Shown: in pieces, positions 11,383 through 24,200 of the stretch
Numbering within the stretch: position 1 is the stretch's first letter
How the letters are laid out: the number at the start of each line of letters is the position of its first letter
Assembly (NCBI GenBank): GCA_036897625.1
Contig: JAYMTA010000281.1
Location: 1-32,416 of the forward strand
DNA length: 32,416 nucleotides
Direction: 5' to 3'
Source of the DNA: Pelargonium cotyledonis
Taxonomy: Eukaryota; Streptophyta; Magnoliopsida; Geraniales; Geraniaceae
Position numbers and translations under genes: made by a program
Notes under the pieces: generated by a model
Told to the model about the DNA's origin: nothing
Seen by the model: only the letters and a program-made list of their open reading frames with translations
Database searches by the model: none

Positions 11383-12270
11383 GGTTTCATTTCTTAAAAT
11401 CACTGTGATCTAAATTTGGGCTACAAGGCTATATGAATTTTTTTTTGGTGTATCATGATTACTCTTCTTGCAACATTTTAAAATTAATCAAAGTGCTCGC
11501 TTTGAACTTTAGCTCAACTAGAGATTGGCACCAATTGCCCTTTGATCTTTTAGTAGTATTGGTGAATACGTGCATCATAGTTCATTATGTTCACATTCTT
11601 ACAATAATCTCTGAATTGGATGCTTTATATTGTTCAAATATACTTTATTTTCCTACGCCAATTCATTTTGGAATAATTTTAAAATGTCCCCTAAATTCCT
11701 TATGACGCAGTTATGTTTTTCTAATTCCTCCTTCACAATTGACTTTCTCACTTTCCATGTTCATCTGTTGCAAAATAATTGTCAAATTTCTTTTAGAATT
11801 ATTCGAAATTTCATTTGCTTACATTCTCATTGAACACAGAACACCTATACATATCACTACAATTGTTTCAAATGCATTAACTTAGTTTTCTGTTACAAAG
11901 GTAATCTCTGAAGAAAATTAATAGATGGTGATTCAAGCATCCACTGCTTTTTTTTTCTTATAAAGAAACAAAATCTCCAAGGAGGGGGTAACCCAAGCAT
12001 CTGCTAAGTTTTCTTTTAGAACAATTTGTTTGTTTGTGTATGATAGTAATTCTGAGAGGGAGGGGATATGTTTTTTATTGAGTGATGACAAATGACTATT
12101 TAGATAATCACCAACATATGCTTAAGTAGCATGTGGTCATTATGCAATTAATCCTTTCCATTTGAGTCATAACACATGCAACAATATTTGGCTCAGTTCA
12201 ATAGTTTCTTCATTTGACAGTAAACATGTTTTGTATTTCTTGTTAAGTGTTAACTAATTACTAGCTACAG

Positions 12271-15200
12271 AAATGCTACAAAGGGAGAAAGGAAGTGGAA
12301 GCTGAACATTCTAAGGTGCGAGAGCAGTTTTATGGTAGTTATGGGAAGCAATGCCAGAATGTTGACAGGTAGTTTTGTTGGATCTTATTGTTAGGTTGAT
12401 AAATATCTGTGGTACTCCTCCCTCTTTAGGTTTAGCTTATTCTAATAGTTACAAGTTCATTGTTTTTCGGGGAATACTTCTCATTGAGTTTTGTGCTATC
12501 ATTTCTAAATAACCTAAATTTGTGTGCATTCAGGCAATGTTTTGGTCCAGAATCAGATTTCTTTCAACAGCTATTTTTTTTCTTTAATGCACATAATGTT
12601 GGTGATTGTTTGGTCCTGGTGGAGACGTGTCGTTTGCTTCAGCAGTTTGTCCAACATGGTGGTACGTTGGCAGTATTCCTACTTGAGAGCTGTACTTGTT
12701 TGATATTCAATTGCTTTTTGTAATTTCCATTGTATGATGCCTGCCTGAACATGGTTGTTAGTTTCGTACGATACGTATTGCGATTCGATACGATACAACC
12801 GCTAATAGATACAAATCCTATGTCTGTATCATTAAGGGTATGTATTGCCTGACGAATTGGTGTGTATCGAGCGATACATACGATTCTAAAATGTTGAATT
12901 TTTCTTTTAATTTGTGCCACAAATCTTAGTTACCACAACAAGCTCATCAATAAGTACAAGGCCCACCATACGATTTACGTCCTATCTTCACTTAAAAGCA
13001 CAATAATACCAATAACAGTTAATTAAAATTTTATATTCAATAAATCTTCAAATTTGATTTTGTTTAAAAATATGTAGTCATCACGCATCAGAGTTAACAC
13101 AGAAAAGATTAGGTATTTGTAAACATACGTACCACAATTGGTATAAAACATTAATACATGAATGTTATACAAAAAATGATTACATAATTCCTTTTGAACT
13201 ATATATTACTAAAAAAAATTATGAATCCTACAATTCACGATTAAAAAGTAGCTCAAACGATTCACAATACGAATCTCGATTCAACAACCAAGCAGCTTGA
13301 ATATAAATGTGAGTAATTTGTGTTTAGTGCTGCATTTTCACCCCTTACCTTAGTATAAATGTGTGTAGATTTGTCATAATGATGGAGTATAAATCTCTGC
13401 ATATTAGCTTTTTTATGTGCTCCTCTTGCGTTGTTGTGAATTTGAAAGCTACATTTCAAAGCTAATGAAATTAGGACACTTCTAAAATGTCTACTTAATG
13501 TGAATATTTCAGAAGGAAAAATCTGTTTTCTTTTAATCCTCCAGAACTTCTCGAATTAGGGGATTTACATCTCTAGCGATTTGAGAGCCTCCAAGCGTGG
13601 TGCCTTCAGTTAGGCACACGCCTTTTGCGCTTTATTATGCCCAGGCACAAATTAAGGTGTATGCTTTGTGCACCTATTTAAAGCGACCTTGCAATCCTAG
13701 CTGTTGTTTCTGTACCCAAAAAATTAAATTGAAAGTTCACCTCAATTACATTGAGTTGCTGGTTTTTTACTAAGGAAATTGAATAGTCACCTCAATTATT
13801 TGAAAATTACTTTTATATTAGTAAGAAGTTGCTGTTAGTTATTTTTCTTAATAAATTGGTTTCAGTCGTGAGATGATGCTTGATAGTTCATCGCGAAATA
13901 GATGAAAACCCCTAAGAATTCTGGCTCTTGGTAGCTGGCTTTGAGTCTTTTGGTGCTCTATTTGAAGTTTATATAGTCAAGTGATGAAAGCAGCCTTCAA
14001 GGGTCCTAAAAAGGTGGAAACTTCCTCAATTTAGTATGTTTTATTGGATTGTTTTTAGGTTGTAGTATATGTAAGTATTTATATTTTTATTCATTGCATT
14101 GCGCTTTGCTTCACTCAGAAGAGGGCTATTTTTACACCTTAAACCTCAAGTGATACAGGAGTTGTATCACCTCTGGTGCACCATTCACCTTTAACGACCT
14201 TGTTGATGATAACCATCAAAATTACATTGGGTGCCATTTCGCGAATGCTGTTAACAATTTGCATTTCTGATGTGTCATGTGGCTATTTCTTTATTTTTAC
14301 TGTGTTAACAACATTGGGCTGATTCATGGATCATGTGATCAACTGGGCATACTTTTGTGTGTAGTCATCAAATCCTGGATGTTTAAACAATGCTCGCTTC
14401 TACCTTTTTACTTCTTTTTTATCATAAACAAGTCCTGTAACTTTATAGTTCAATACCTTGACTTTCATTATAGCCTTTCCTTTTCTCTTCAGTCATGTCA
14501 TTTTGTTGGTTTACTTTTCAGCTAAAACTTTATGTGATGGTTTTAACAGTGTCTGGATGTGTCACAACAAATACTTTGAACCTCTTTGCGGCCATGGATT
14601 ATTCATGTAAACATTCTTTAGTGGACAACAGAGTTAAACAACTATCATTTTCATGTATTTGGGCGACACACCAAAATAGGTAGGTAGAATAATTGCGTTG
14701 TTTTGAATTTATCATGGTCTTCTTAATACTCATGCTTATGAAATCTACAGACTATTGCATATTTGTTGCCTGAACTTATTGCCTAGGTGTCTCACATTTG
14801 TTTAGACTGAACTTCTAATTTTGTACTTTGTGTTATTAGCATTTTGTGTCTGATATGATCTTTTAGCTATCTCCAGTATACATGAGTGCGAGTCTGGGTT
14901 TATATTTCTGTTTATGTTATGTGTGTTAATTTTCTTCCCAATGCGATATTGCTTATTTAGCATTTTTTTTTTGTTGAACAGAAATCAGTTGAAAGATCAG
15001 CTTTTAATATCACCAGACGAATGTAGCCCAACAACATTGTTACTAGAAACAGTTGTGCTTCTAATAGATCCTAAGCTTCCATGGGCTTGCAAGATAATTG
15101 GCTATCTCATGCAAAGAAATGCATTCGCATTATTTAGAGATATTGTTCTTACTGCCAAGGTATGCCTTCTCATTTAGCTACAAGTTTTTCATTCCTTATT

Positions 15201-18200
15201 GCAATGCCAATTATGTTTTGATTCTATGTGAATATGCGTGTCACTTGATTAAACTTTAGATTCAAATTTTCATCTATTGAATAGGTAGTCAAAATTTTGT
15301 TGAAGGTGAAAGCACATACATATTGTTGACTTGGGTTGGCTTGCTTAAGCCATTAATATGCGACTTATTGGACTCAATTACAATTTTCTGAATAGGTAGT
15401 TTTGAAGAACTCTCAGGTCTGGTGATCATCTCCAAAAATGTATTTTCTAATCCGAGACTGAGATTATTGTTAAGGATTGTTTGCAGCTTTAGGAGTAAAG
15501 AAGGTAATGCATGAAAATCACTTTAAGTACTTTTAGAGTCACCCGGAACTGAACCTTGATGGTATTATCAATTAGTTCTACAATCATAGTTTTTTTTTTA
15601 ATGCTGGTTTGTGAATTCTAGATCTCACAAGCGTACATTTTTTACACTTAAATTGTTTAACTAAAAATGTGCGTGTGTATATATATATATATATCAAATT
15701 TTATGTATTTGTAGTGTTTGAAGCCTTTTTGGTAATATATATTTATATAGGCCAAAGTATTGGGCTTTTAATAAGTTTATATGACAAGAGTCTAGTTTTG
15801 TGTAGGTTTATACCAAACATTGTGTTGTACTATTGTACAGCAAGAGTGTAGTAAATATCTTCTCTTTAGATTCATCTGTTTTCTTCTAAGTCTCTTCTTC
15901 ACACTCAAGTGAGTGATAAAATTGTCCCACATTGAAAAAAAAATATAAAGTAAAGTGGCTAAAAATAATGGTGTTAGTGAAACCCTACTAACAACTGGAA
16001 GCCCAAGCCATTATATTGTAGCATATTATTCAAATTTAACATACTTAAAGCATAAACTATGCTTAAAGGCCCGTTGAGAGAGAAGAGAATTATAACAAAT
16101 CAGGTGGTCACAACTTTTACAGTGTCACCCTACTATTGCTACACAACAGTATGCAGGTTGGGCTAAACTAACATAGAATTGGGCTCATGTCATTTACAAT
16201 TATAAAAAAGCCCAATGCTGTGGCCTGTATAAATAAATTTATCACCAAAAGGCTTCAAAAACTACAAATACATATAATTTGGTATATATAAAATAGATTT
16301 TTAATTAAAAAGTAAACGTGTTAGAAACGTACTGTGTTGCATATATTTGAAAATTACTTATCACTTGTCTGAGTCGTGTCATGTGTCGGCATTGGTGCAA
16401 CATAGCCGATACGTATCAACAGTGTGTTGCGTCTGATTTGTGTGTTCGACACCGACTATCTCTCAGATTAGCATGTCAGTGCTTCATAGGTTTGAAGCAC
16501 AACATAGATCTTGTTTTAATGTAAGGAACTTGTCCCATAAAACAATTATTGTATTAAACAGAAATTTCCTTTGGAAGCCTAGACTCTAGGCCCTAGAGTA
16601 GTTCAAGGCCCATTTAGTAATGAAAATAGTTTTCAAAAACTGGAAAACATAGGATAACTTGTTTATGTAGAGACATTTTCTATATATTTCCATTCCTTAA
16701 ATCATTTTTTCACTTTTTAAGACATAAACATCGACATATTTGTTTTTCAATTGGAAAATTAATTCTCTATTCATAGAATAACATTAGCATAAACTAAACC
16801 TTTCAAATTAAAACAATGTAAAAAAATTAATTTTAAAATAATAAATAAAAATGAAAACATTTGTGCATTATGGATACACTGAGATTTAAAGAAGTAAAAA
16901 AGAGTAGTGGAAAAATGAGTTGTATCTGAAAAACTGGAAAAAAATTCCATTTTCAATCTATTTTAGAAAATTTTGTTTTCCAAAATGAAAACCGTGTAAA
17001 TGAAATGAAATTGAAGTACTCCACAACAAAACAGGCCCTTAGTTTATGAAAAATGAAATTGTTGTATTATATCTACCGTGAATGTCACCATTAGTTAAAA
17101 TACTTGATGTGATTTCTTCTAGTGACCTGTCATAAAACACATCCCCACCCCACCCCAGAGAATGCATTTTATGGGTGGTTCCATTGTCTAGTACATGTAC
17201 ATGTTTCATGAAAATGCCTCATTTCTAGGTTGTTTTGTGTTAGCTATATTTTATTTTTTATGCTCTCTAGTCATAAATTGGGTTTAGTGAGTGAAATCTT
17301 GGAGCTACATCATCTAAAGAAATAATAAATAATTCCCTATAACTTGTTGAGATTTCTTATACGTAGAAGATATATCCAATTCCTGTTGTTGCGTACTTTA
17401 ATGGCTGAGAAGGAAAACAAGTAGATGGTTCATTTTAAATCGTATCCTTTAGTTTTACTGTGGAACTGTACCTTTAGCATTGGAATGGTGCTAAAGAAAA
17501 AAAAAAGAAAAAGAAAGAAAGAATGTTATGTATATATTTTTTACATCGAGTATCACTCTCACTTGTGAAAGAATATTTGTGGTACTATTTCTTGCCTTTT
17601 TGATAGCATATGCTTGTACTATTTAGAGCCTTTGGCTCTTAGTTTTGATGTTAATGTCTTACATATGAGGGTTGTTCATATATCATGCCAACCCTTTGTC
17701 TATCTACCCATCTATTTGTGACTCTCCATTTGATTTGGTTTTGCAGGAAAGTGCGAAGAGTAATAATTATGTAAACAATACATCTTCTTTGGAGCGTGTA
17801 CTTGCCCTCATAGTGTCTCATACTGATGAGAAGCCATGTATTTGCCCAGTTATTGATCCTGAATGGAATTTCTCGTCCCAGATTCTTACAGTTCCATTCC
17901 TGTGGCAACTTTTTCCCTGTTTAAAAGAGGCAAATCTCCTTGAACTTTCCTTTCTTTTTTATATGATCCATGTTTCCCCCCAAGGCTTTTGGACAATATG
18001 AAGCCGTGTCAGAAGTTATCAATTATCAAATCATTGCTTTTATGAAGTCTACTTTTCACTTCCCTTATTGCTTTTTACCAATAATTTATAGATTTTGCAT
18101 CATTGCATGTATGATTTTGTTCATTGTGTTATGTTGATCCAGGTTTTTGCAACGCGGGAACTGAGCGAACATTATGTTCATCAGATGGCCATATGTGTGA

Positions 18201-21200
18201 AGAATCATGCTACTGTGTTGCCTAATGATACATCAGCTGAGTTTCCTGGTTGTGTGTGCCTTCTTGGGAATATACTGGAAATTGCTGGAGTTGCTTTATC
18301 TCAGCCTGATTGCTCTTTTGAAATGGTAAGTAAATTCAAATCTTCAATGGTTGTTCACCATTTTTTTTCTACTATTTTCCTATTGATCTAGTATATTGGA
18401 TATGATTATGTCAATTAGTTATCTGGATAGCTACTTTATATGCATCTTCTCATTGGAAAATGGATTCTATACATATGTTGTGAAGAAATACGTGGTTCAA
18501 ATGTATATTGATACTTGTGACGGTGCAACCAAGGAGCTCCTGACTAGTTCTACTACTTTTAGTTGGGTTTCCAAATAAACATCCCGTGCGTTTCATGACT
18601 AGTAAATGCTTATAACGAAAAATAGTGTTAATTAACCTGATGAGAGGTGTAATGTAAGGTTTGAATTTATTTTTACTTCAATAGAATGTTACAAATGATC
18701 TTATATAATCTCTTACGTATCCATTTGGAACTTGATTTTTTTCTTCAATGTATATAAAATAATTTAATCTGTCAAATTCAACATATCGTTTTTGAGGTCA
18801 AAAGTAAACCATTTTGAATGAATTTTAATTTAATTAAAAGTTATAATCTTTACATAAGTCAATTTAATTAATTTTTTAAGGACAATTTAACTCATCAATT
18901 ACACTATATACACTTGAATTACACCCTTAAGAATTAGATCAAATGAAGTTAATGATATAGCAATTATATTGTATTTCTAACTGAAGGTTCAAATCCAAAA
19001 TTTATGTCAATTTAAATAATCATTTAAACTTTATTGACTTGGATTATATTTTTTCTTTATATATTCTCTTATAGCTAAGCAAAAAATTAGTTATAAGTTG
19101 TGAAATAAAGACTTTTATGTCACCCATCTAAAAATTGAAGAAATTATTGAGAGATGAACTATTATATAATGTGCAGTCTTCTCATATACTTCATTTTTCA
19201 TGTAGTATCTTATCTTTTTCACTTGCAAAAAAATTAGAAGTAAAATGAATCGAATCTTGTCAGTAGAAAATTCTTGAAATACATATATGTGTATGTGTAT
19301 TTTAGCATCTTTTGAAAGCTAAGAGTTAGATAATCTTGTTTTGATGGCCTGTGTATTACTGTATTTCTCTTTGATAGTTCTGTACATTTAAACCCAAAAC
19401 AACATGCATTATGCTTGTAAAGTTTTCTTAATACATCTTTTCAACTGTTCCTTTAGAGAAGTAAGATGCATGCTTTTATAAAATTTCATGGAATGTTGGA
19501 CATATTTAGTTACAGTGGGTTGCGTACATTTCCTTAATATAGTAGCATGAAGTAAGGCTAATTCTTTGTACAAAGTAAGAAGTAAGTTTTATTTATTTAT
19601 TAGTATTTTAGCAAGTAATGTTCATTTTTTAGTTGCTGGATAATGATCATTGTTCTTCTTCTTTGTTAAGCAACTCAGTGCAATCAAATATCAGTGCATT
19701 AATTCACTTAACTTTTGAAAGCTAAATGACCTCTCTTCTTTACTTGAGCAGGCTAGAGACTTTGCAGCTGTTGCAACGTTGTTATTAGAGGCACTTCCTC
19801 AGATAAAATCAAGTAAAGAAAGTATGCTTTGGTCTGGATACAATTTAACTGAATTTATCGCTTGAATTGACTATATTTGTGCTTTATTAGTTTTTTTGTG
19901 ATGAAGTCATTTTACCTTCTACCATTTGCTTTTTCATTGATTGAAGTAAAAATAATTGCTACTCTGTGGGATTTAGGTTCTACACTAGGTGATGATGCTA
20001 TGGATGCCAATGATGACATAACTGAAATCGTTTTAAATAGTGGTTTGGAAAAACAAATATCCAATGCCATTGATCCACGCTTTCTCTTGCAGTTGGTAGG
20101 CCAAGCCTTCTTGCTGTTTGCCATATTGTTTAAAATGATGCTTAGATTAACCAAAGCAATTTCTCACCTTAATCTTAAAGCAAAAGATTTGGAATTCCAT
20201 AATTTAAAAACTTGTTATTGTGGAGCAGACAAATGTGTTATTTAGAGGGATTTCACTTGTCAATGGCTCACAGAGTGATGGACCGAATGATAGAGAGGTG
20301 GCCGCTGTTGGTGCTGCATGTGCTTTTCTGCATGTCACATTCAACACTTTACCACTTGAGCGAATCATGACTATTCTAGCATACAGAACTGAACTTGTTC
20401 CAGTGCTTTGGAATTTTATCAAGCGCTGCCATAAGAATAAAAAATGGTCATCATTGTCCCAACAGTTACCATATTTGCCGGGAGATGCGCCTGGTTGGCT
20501 ATTACCTCTGTCAGTTTTCTGTCCAGTATACAAGTAAGGCTTTTTTTATTCTGTTTTGATGATTATATATGATTAAGTTTGTAGATAATTTATGTACTCA
20601 TTTTTAGCTTGTTTTATTTTCTGTTTTAAAATTTTAATGCTCAGTCTGTATGAAGCTTTTGGGTTGGCACAACTACATATATAAATTGCCTAACTCATTT
20701 GTCTTTTTAGGCACATGCTCACGATAGTGGATAACGAGGAGTTCTATGAGCAGGAGAAGCCTCTGTCATTAAAGGATATCAAGTGTCTTATTGTTATACT
20801 CAGACAGGTAAGTTGTAGTTGAGTAATCTATACTCCTTCCATCCTATAATATGTGTCTTCCTTGCAAAATTTGTTTGTTCCAAAATAAGTGTCATCTTTT
20901 CCTTGCAGTAAGTGAACATAATTATACAATTAATATCACTAAGATTTGTTAGTTACAATCACTCGAGTCCATTACAACAAAGACACATAGGTTAGAGTTC
21001 AACACTAATTATATTATCCTTCATTTTTGCAAAAGTCAAACAAGACACTTCTTTCATGATGGAGGGAAACATCATAAGAAAATATATGCAGTACCTATTA
21101 GTTATGTCACGAAAGAAATTTTAGTTTGAGATGATGTTTTTAATTTTCAATATGGTTTCCTTTTGCCAGATAATGGCAGTTCATGTGGTTGATCCTATTG

Positions 21201-24200
21201 ATGCCTATGCCAGATATTTTAATATGGCTGTATGTTTAATTTTGCTTTGGATGAATTCAATCTTGCAGGCTTTATGGCAGGTCCTATGGTCGGATCCCGA
21301 GGCAACCTCCAGTTTGGGAAGACTTCACAACACTGCTCATAAGCGGAACCCTGTAGAGTTTATACAGTACAGGGTTAGCATTGTTGCCTCTGATCTTCTC
21401 TCACAGGTAAATGCAAGTACAAGTTGCTGAACTTGGTTCTGGTTTGATAAATACTTTTGTCTCCTAGATTGTAAGACAGGCTTTCCATGCTTACCCGGTG
21501 ACAGCCCGGATCCTGCACGGGAATGGTTGGTATATGGTGTGTGAATAACCAAGTCATGAACCGTGCCCATGGTAGATCTAGGTCGTTATACTTTCAAGTA
21601 ACGAGGAGGCTGTGATAGCTTTACTTACTCTTCACCTAGGAAGCAGTAATGTATAGATGCCCTTGACCTAAAAAATGGTCCCTAGAAAATATTATACTCT
21701 GTTTTGCTTTGTTAATTTGTCGTGTAAAACTGTTTGTAGCTGCAAGATTGGAACAATAGACGACAGTTCGCCCCACCCAGTGATTTCCATGCTGATGGGG
21801 TCCATGATTCTTTTATTTATCAGGTGTTACTTTGTGGCTTCCCAACTGTATCTTATTCCTGAGGTCTTCTACTGGTGCTGCTTTTGAATTATTTTTTTTG
21901 CCCTTTTGCAGGCTGTTATTGAAAGTACCAGAGCCCATGATATATTAAAGCAAGCTCCTTTCCTTATACCCTTTACAAGCAGGGTGAAGATATTTGCTGT
22001 AAGTCGTTTCCAGCAATGTTTTGAAAACCGACTTAGGGGTCCAACTGGTCAGGTAACTGGCTTACTGAGTCGACCGGCTGGGTGATTTATGTTGATGTCA
22101 TCAATTACAGTTATGATGTCATAACTACAAAAAGTACTTAAAATTATGAAAATTAATATCGCATATATGCAATAAAAATAGTCAATATTCCCCATCATAT
22201 ATCTGCAATATTTAAGGCACTCAACAGAAAATATATTTAAAATTAAGTATTAAGGAAAATGAACAAACAACATTGTGAAGCTTATGCTCAAGGGGCAAGA
22301 TAGCGTTTTTGAAGATGCGACATTGACTTGCTATCATAAAAAAGGTGAATGCCATCTTCAATTGCAGAACATACAAAATATGGAAGATGAATAGTGGTGG
22401 TTAACAATTGTTGGAGAGTTTTCCGGTGAGGCGGCGACGGAGATAGAGTGGGTCGATTGTCGGGCCTCTTCTGAACATGATGGTGTTGGCGTTAAGAAAC
22501 ACAACTTGCTCACTGATGAAGTAGATTAGCGAGAGAACAACCGTGTAGATGGTGGCACGTGTGGTGGTAGAATGGGGCGATCTTTATGGGTTATTACGGC
22601 GGGACAATGTTGGTGTCACCAGAGGATTGGTTGGACACTAGGAAAGGGGTCATTAGACCTCCGCTAGAGATTTCGCTAGAAGTCAAGACGCGGATTGTTG
22701 AGGGCTTGACGCCATTGCTATGAAGATAGAAGTGCTCAGTGGCAGAAGAGATTCAAAGCCTTAAGAAGAAGTAAGCTCTGATACCATGTGAAGTTGAGAG
22801 AAAATGATTCATATTCTACACAATGGGTGAAAACTAGTTTATAGTACAAATAGGGTCGATCAAAGATTCAAAGGCTATGTTTGGTACACATATAATGGAA
22901 TGAAATGACCATTTCAACTTCTTTATTTCCCTGTGTTTGGTTGATCAAGGATTGGTTTTTACTAGTTGTCGTTAAGAGTTTTCAAACCATTTTTTTGTTC
23001 TATATGGTACGTGTTAAATTAGATTTGGCTTCCACCGTTATATTAGCTCATTCACTTTATATTTATCCGATATGGGACACTTTGTTACCCACATCAACGC
23101 CACCATATGTGAGACTTTTATACCCACTTCAACACCCCTCACCTCTGCAGGCAGGATAACACAATCGACTTGGCACGTGGACCAAGAAGGGAAACAACAT
23201 AAACAGGCCAAGGTCTAAATCGAAACCAGCTCTGTCACCACTTGAGCTTAATCTTTTGGGTTGGATGTAAGTTTAACATGGTATCAGAGTTGGTTTGATT
23301 TGGGCCTGGTGACTCATCTTTGTTGCCTCCCTTAGTCCACGTGTAGACTCTGTTGTGTTACCCAACCTGCACGTAAGGTGAAGTGTTAATGTATCTCACA
23401 TTGAAAGAATGTGAAGTCCGTAGCCACTTGATACACCAGTTGGGCCCTCCACCTATCAAGTTAAGCTTTTAGGTTGGAGTCAAGTTTAACAATTTAAAAA
23501 AAAAAAACAATATGCAACATGAAATTCTATTATAGATAAGAATTTCAATACAAAATAAATCTTATACGCAAAAATTATCTATCAGATTTTGGTTGGTTTG
23601 TTGGATAATTCATGATTGTATGATAAGAAGACTTAAATCTTATATTATCAAATGATAATAATTTAATAAGATTTTGGATCGAGTTTAAAGAGTTTACAAT
23701 CCTATATAAAACAAGTAAATAGTCAAAACACTAAAATAAAATTGTATTAAACCACCAAATTTGTCTAAATTCATATTTTTCTCATACTAGTTGAACCCGG
23801 TCACCGGTTTGACTCATCTCCTAGGTAGCTAATGACCTGGGCCGGCCACCTTACTGGTCAAACCTGCCAGGTTGGCCCAGTTTTAAAAACACTGGTTTCC
23901 AGAGTGCACGTTTGCATTTGTCTCTTATCTGTTATGCCTTGCATATTGAGGGATAGGACAAGTTAATAATTGTGCACAATATTTCTTTTCAATTTTTTTT
24001 CCCGTTTAATTGTGAGTATTTTGCATAAATCTGTCTACCAGTCACAATTAGCGGCAGTAAGGCAAAGACATGGGTCTCATGCTGTTTTTACCGGAAGCCG
24101 ATTCAAAATACGAAGGGATCACATTTTAGAAGATGCATATAATCAGATGAGTGACTTGTCTGAAGAGGATCTTCGAGGATTGGTAATGTCCTTTTATAAT

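Larger units (their letters stand above)
9598..12270 (+). other. Spacer/intron between NEMF exon 6 and first visible UPL6 exon
   Basis: No exon of NEMF beyond exon 6 and no UPL6 exon 1 was found here on the + strand. The interval begins with a good donor after CAG (gtttgt) and ends with a good acceptor (ctagctacag), both phase 0, so it can act as one intron of 2673 bp. It contains a tandem duplication (10161-10376) and a poly-T tract. A less AT-rich patch at about 10055-10135 could be an old exon or promoter relic. The NEMF/UPL6 breakpoint should lie somewhere inside. Confidence 0.5.
22014..23894. mobile_element. hAT-like element with 8-bp target duplication, carrying nested LTR fragments
   Basis: It begins CAATGTTTTGAAAACCG and ends with the reverse complement of CAGTGTTTTTAAAACTG. 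It is flanked on both sides by the same 8 bases, GTTTCCAG (22006-22013 and 23895-23902). CA(G/A)TGTTTT ends with 8-bp duplications are hAT hallmarks. No transposase is seen, so it is non-autonomous. The insertion lies seven bases after the donor site of the exon ending at 21998 and leaves that site intact. Copia and TRIM pieces sit inside. Confidence 0.85.

Noticed and set aside
9598-12270. Continuation of NEMF (coiled coil, NFACT-R, C-terminal exons)
   Set aside because: I looked for the family's later segments on the + strand and saw none; the gene is truncated in this window.
12752-13290. CRISPR-like or satellite array because of repeated GATACG words
   Set aside because: The words belong to terminal inverted repeats of a MITE-like element; there is no regular repeat-spacer order, and this is a plant nuclear locus.
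19877-20245. A 122-residue open frame as a gene
   Set aside because: Only 19977-20095 is coding (a UPL6 exon); the rest is intron read-through on both sides.
20220-20537. Separate gene start at ATG near 20220
   Set aside because: It is the 305-bp UPL6 exon (20229-20533); the upstream Met is intronic.
21131-21268. An extra UPL6 exon before 21269
   Set aside because: The stretch is open but does not resemble the family, and the junction LRQ/ALWQVLW is complete when 20807 is joined to 21269.
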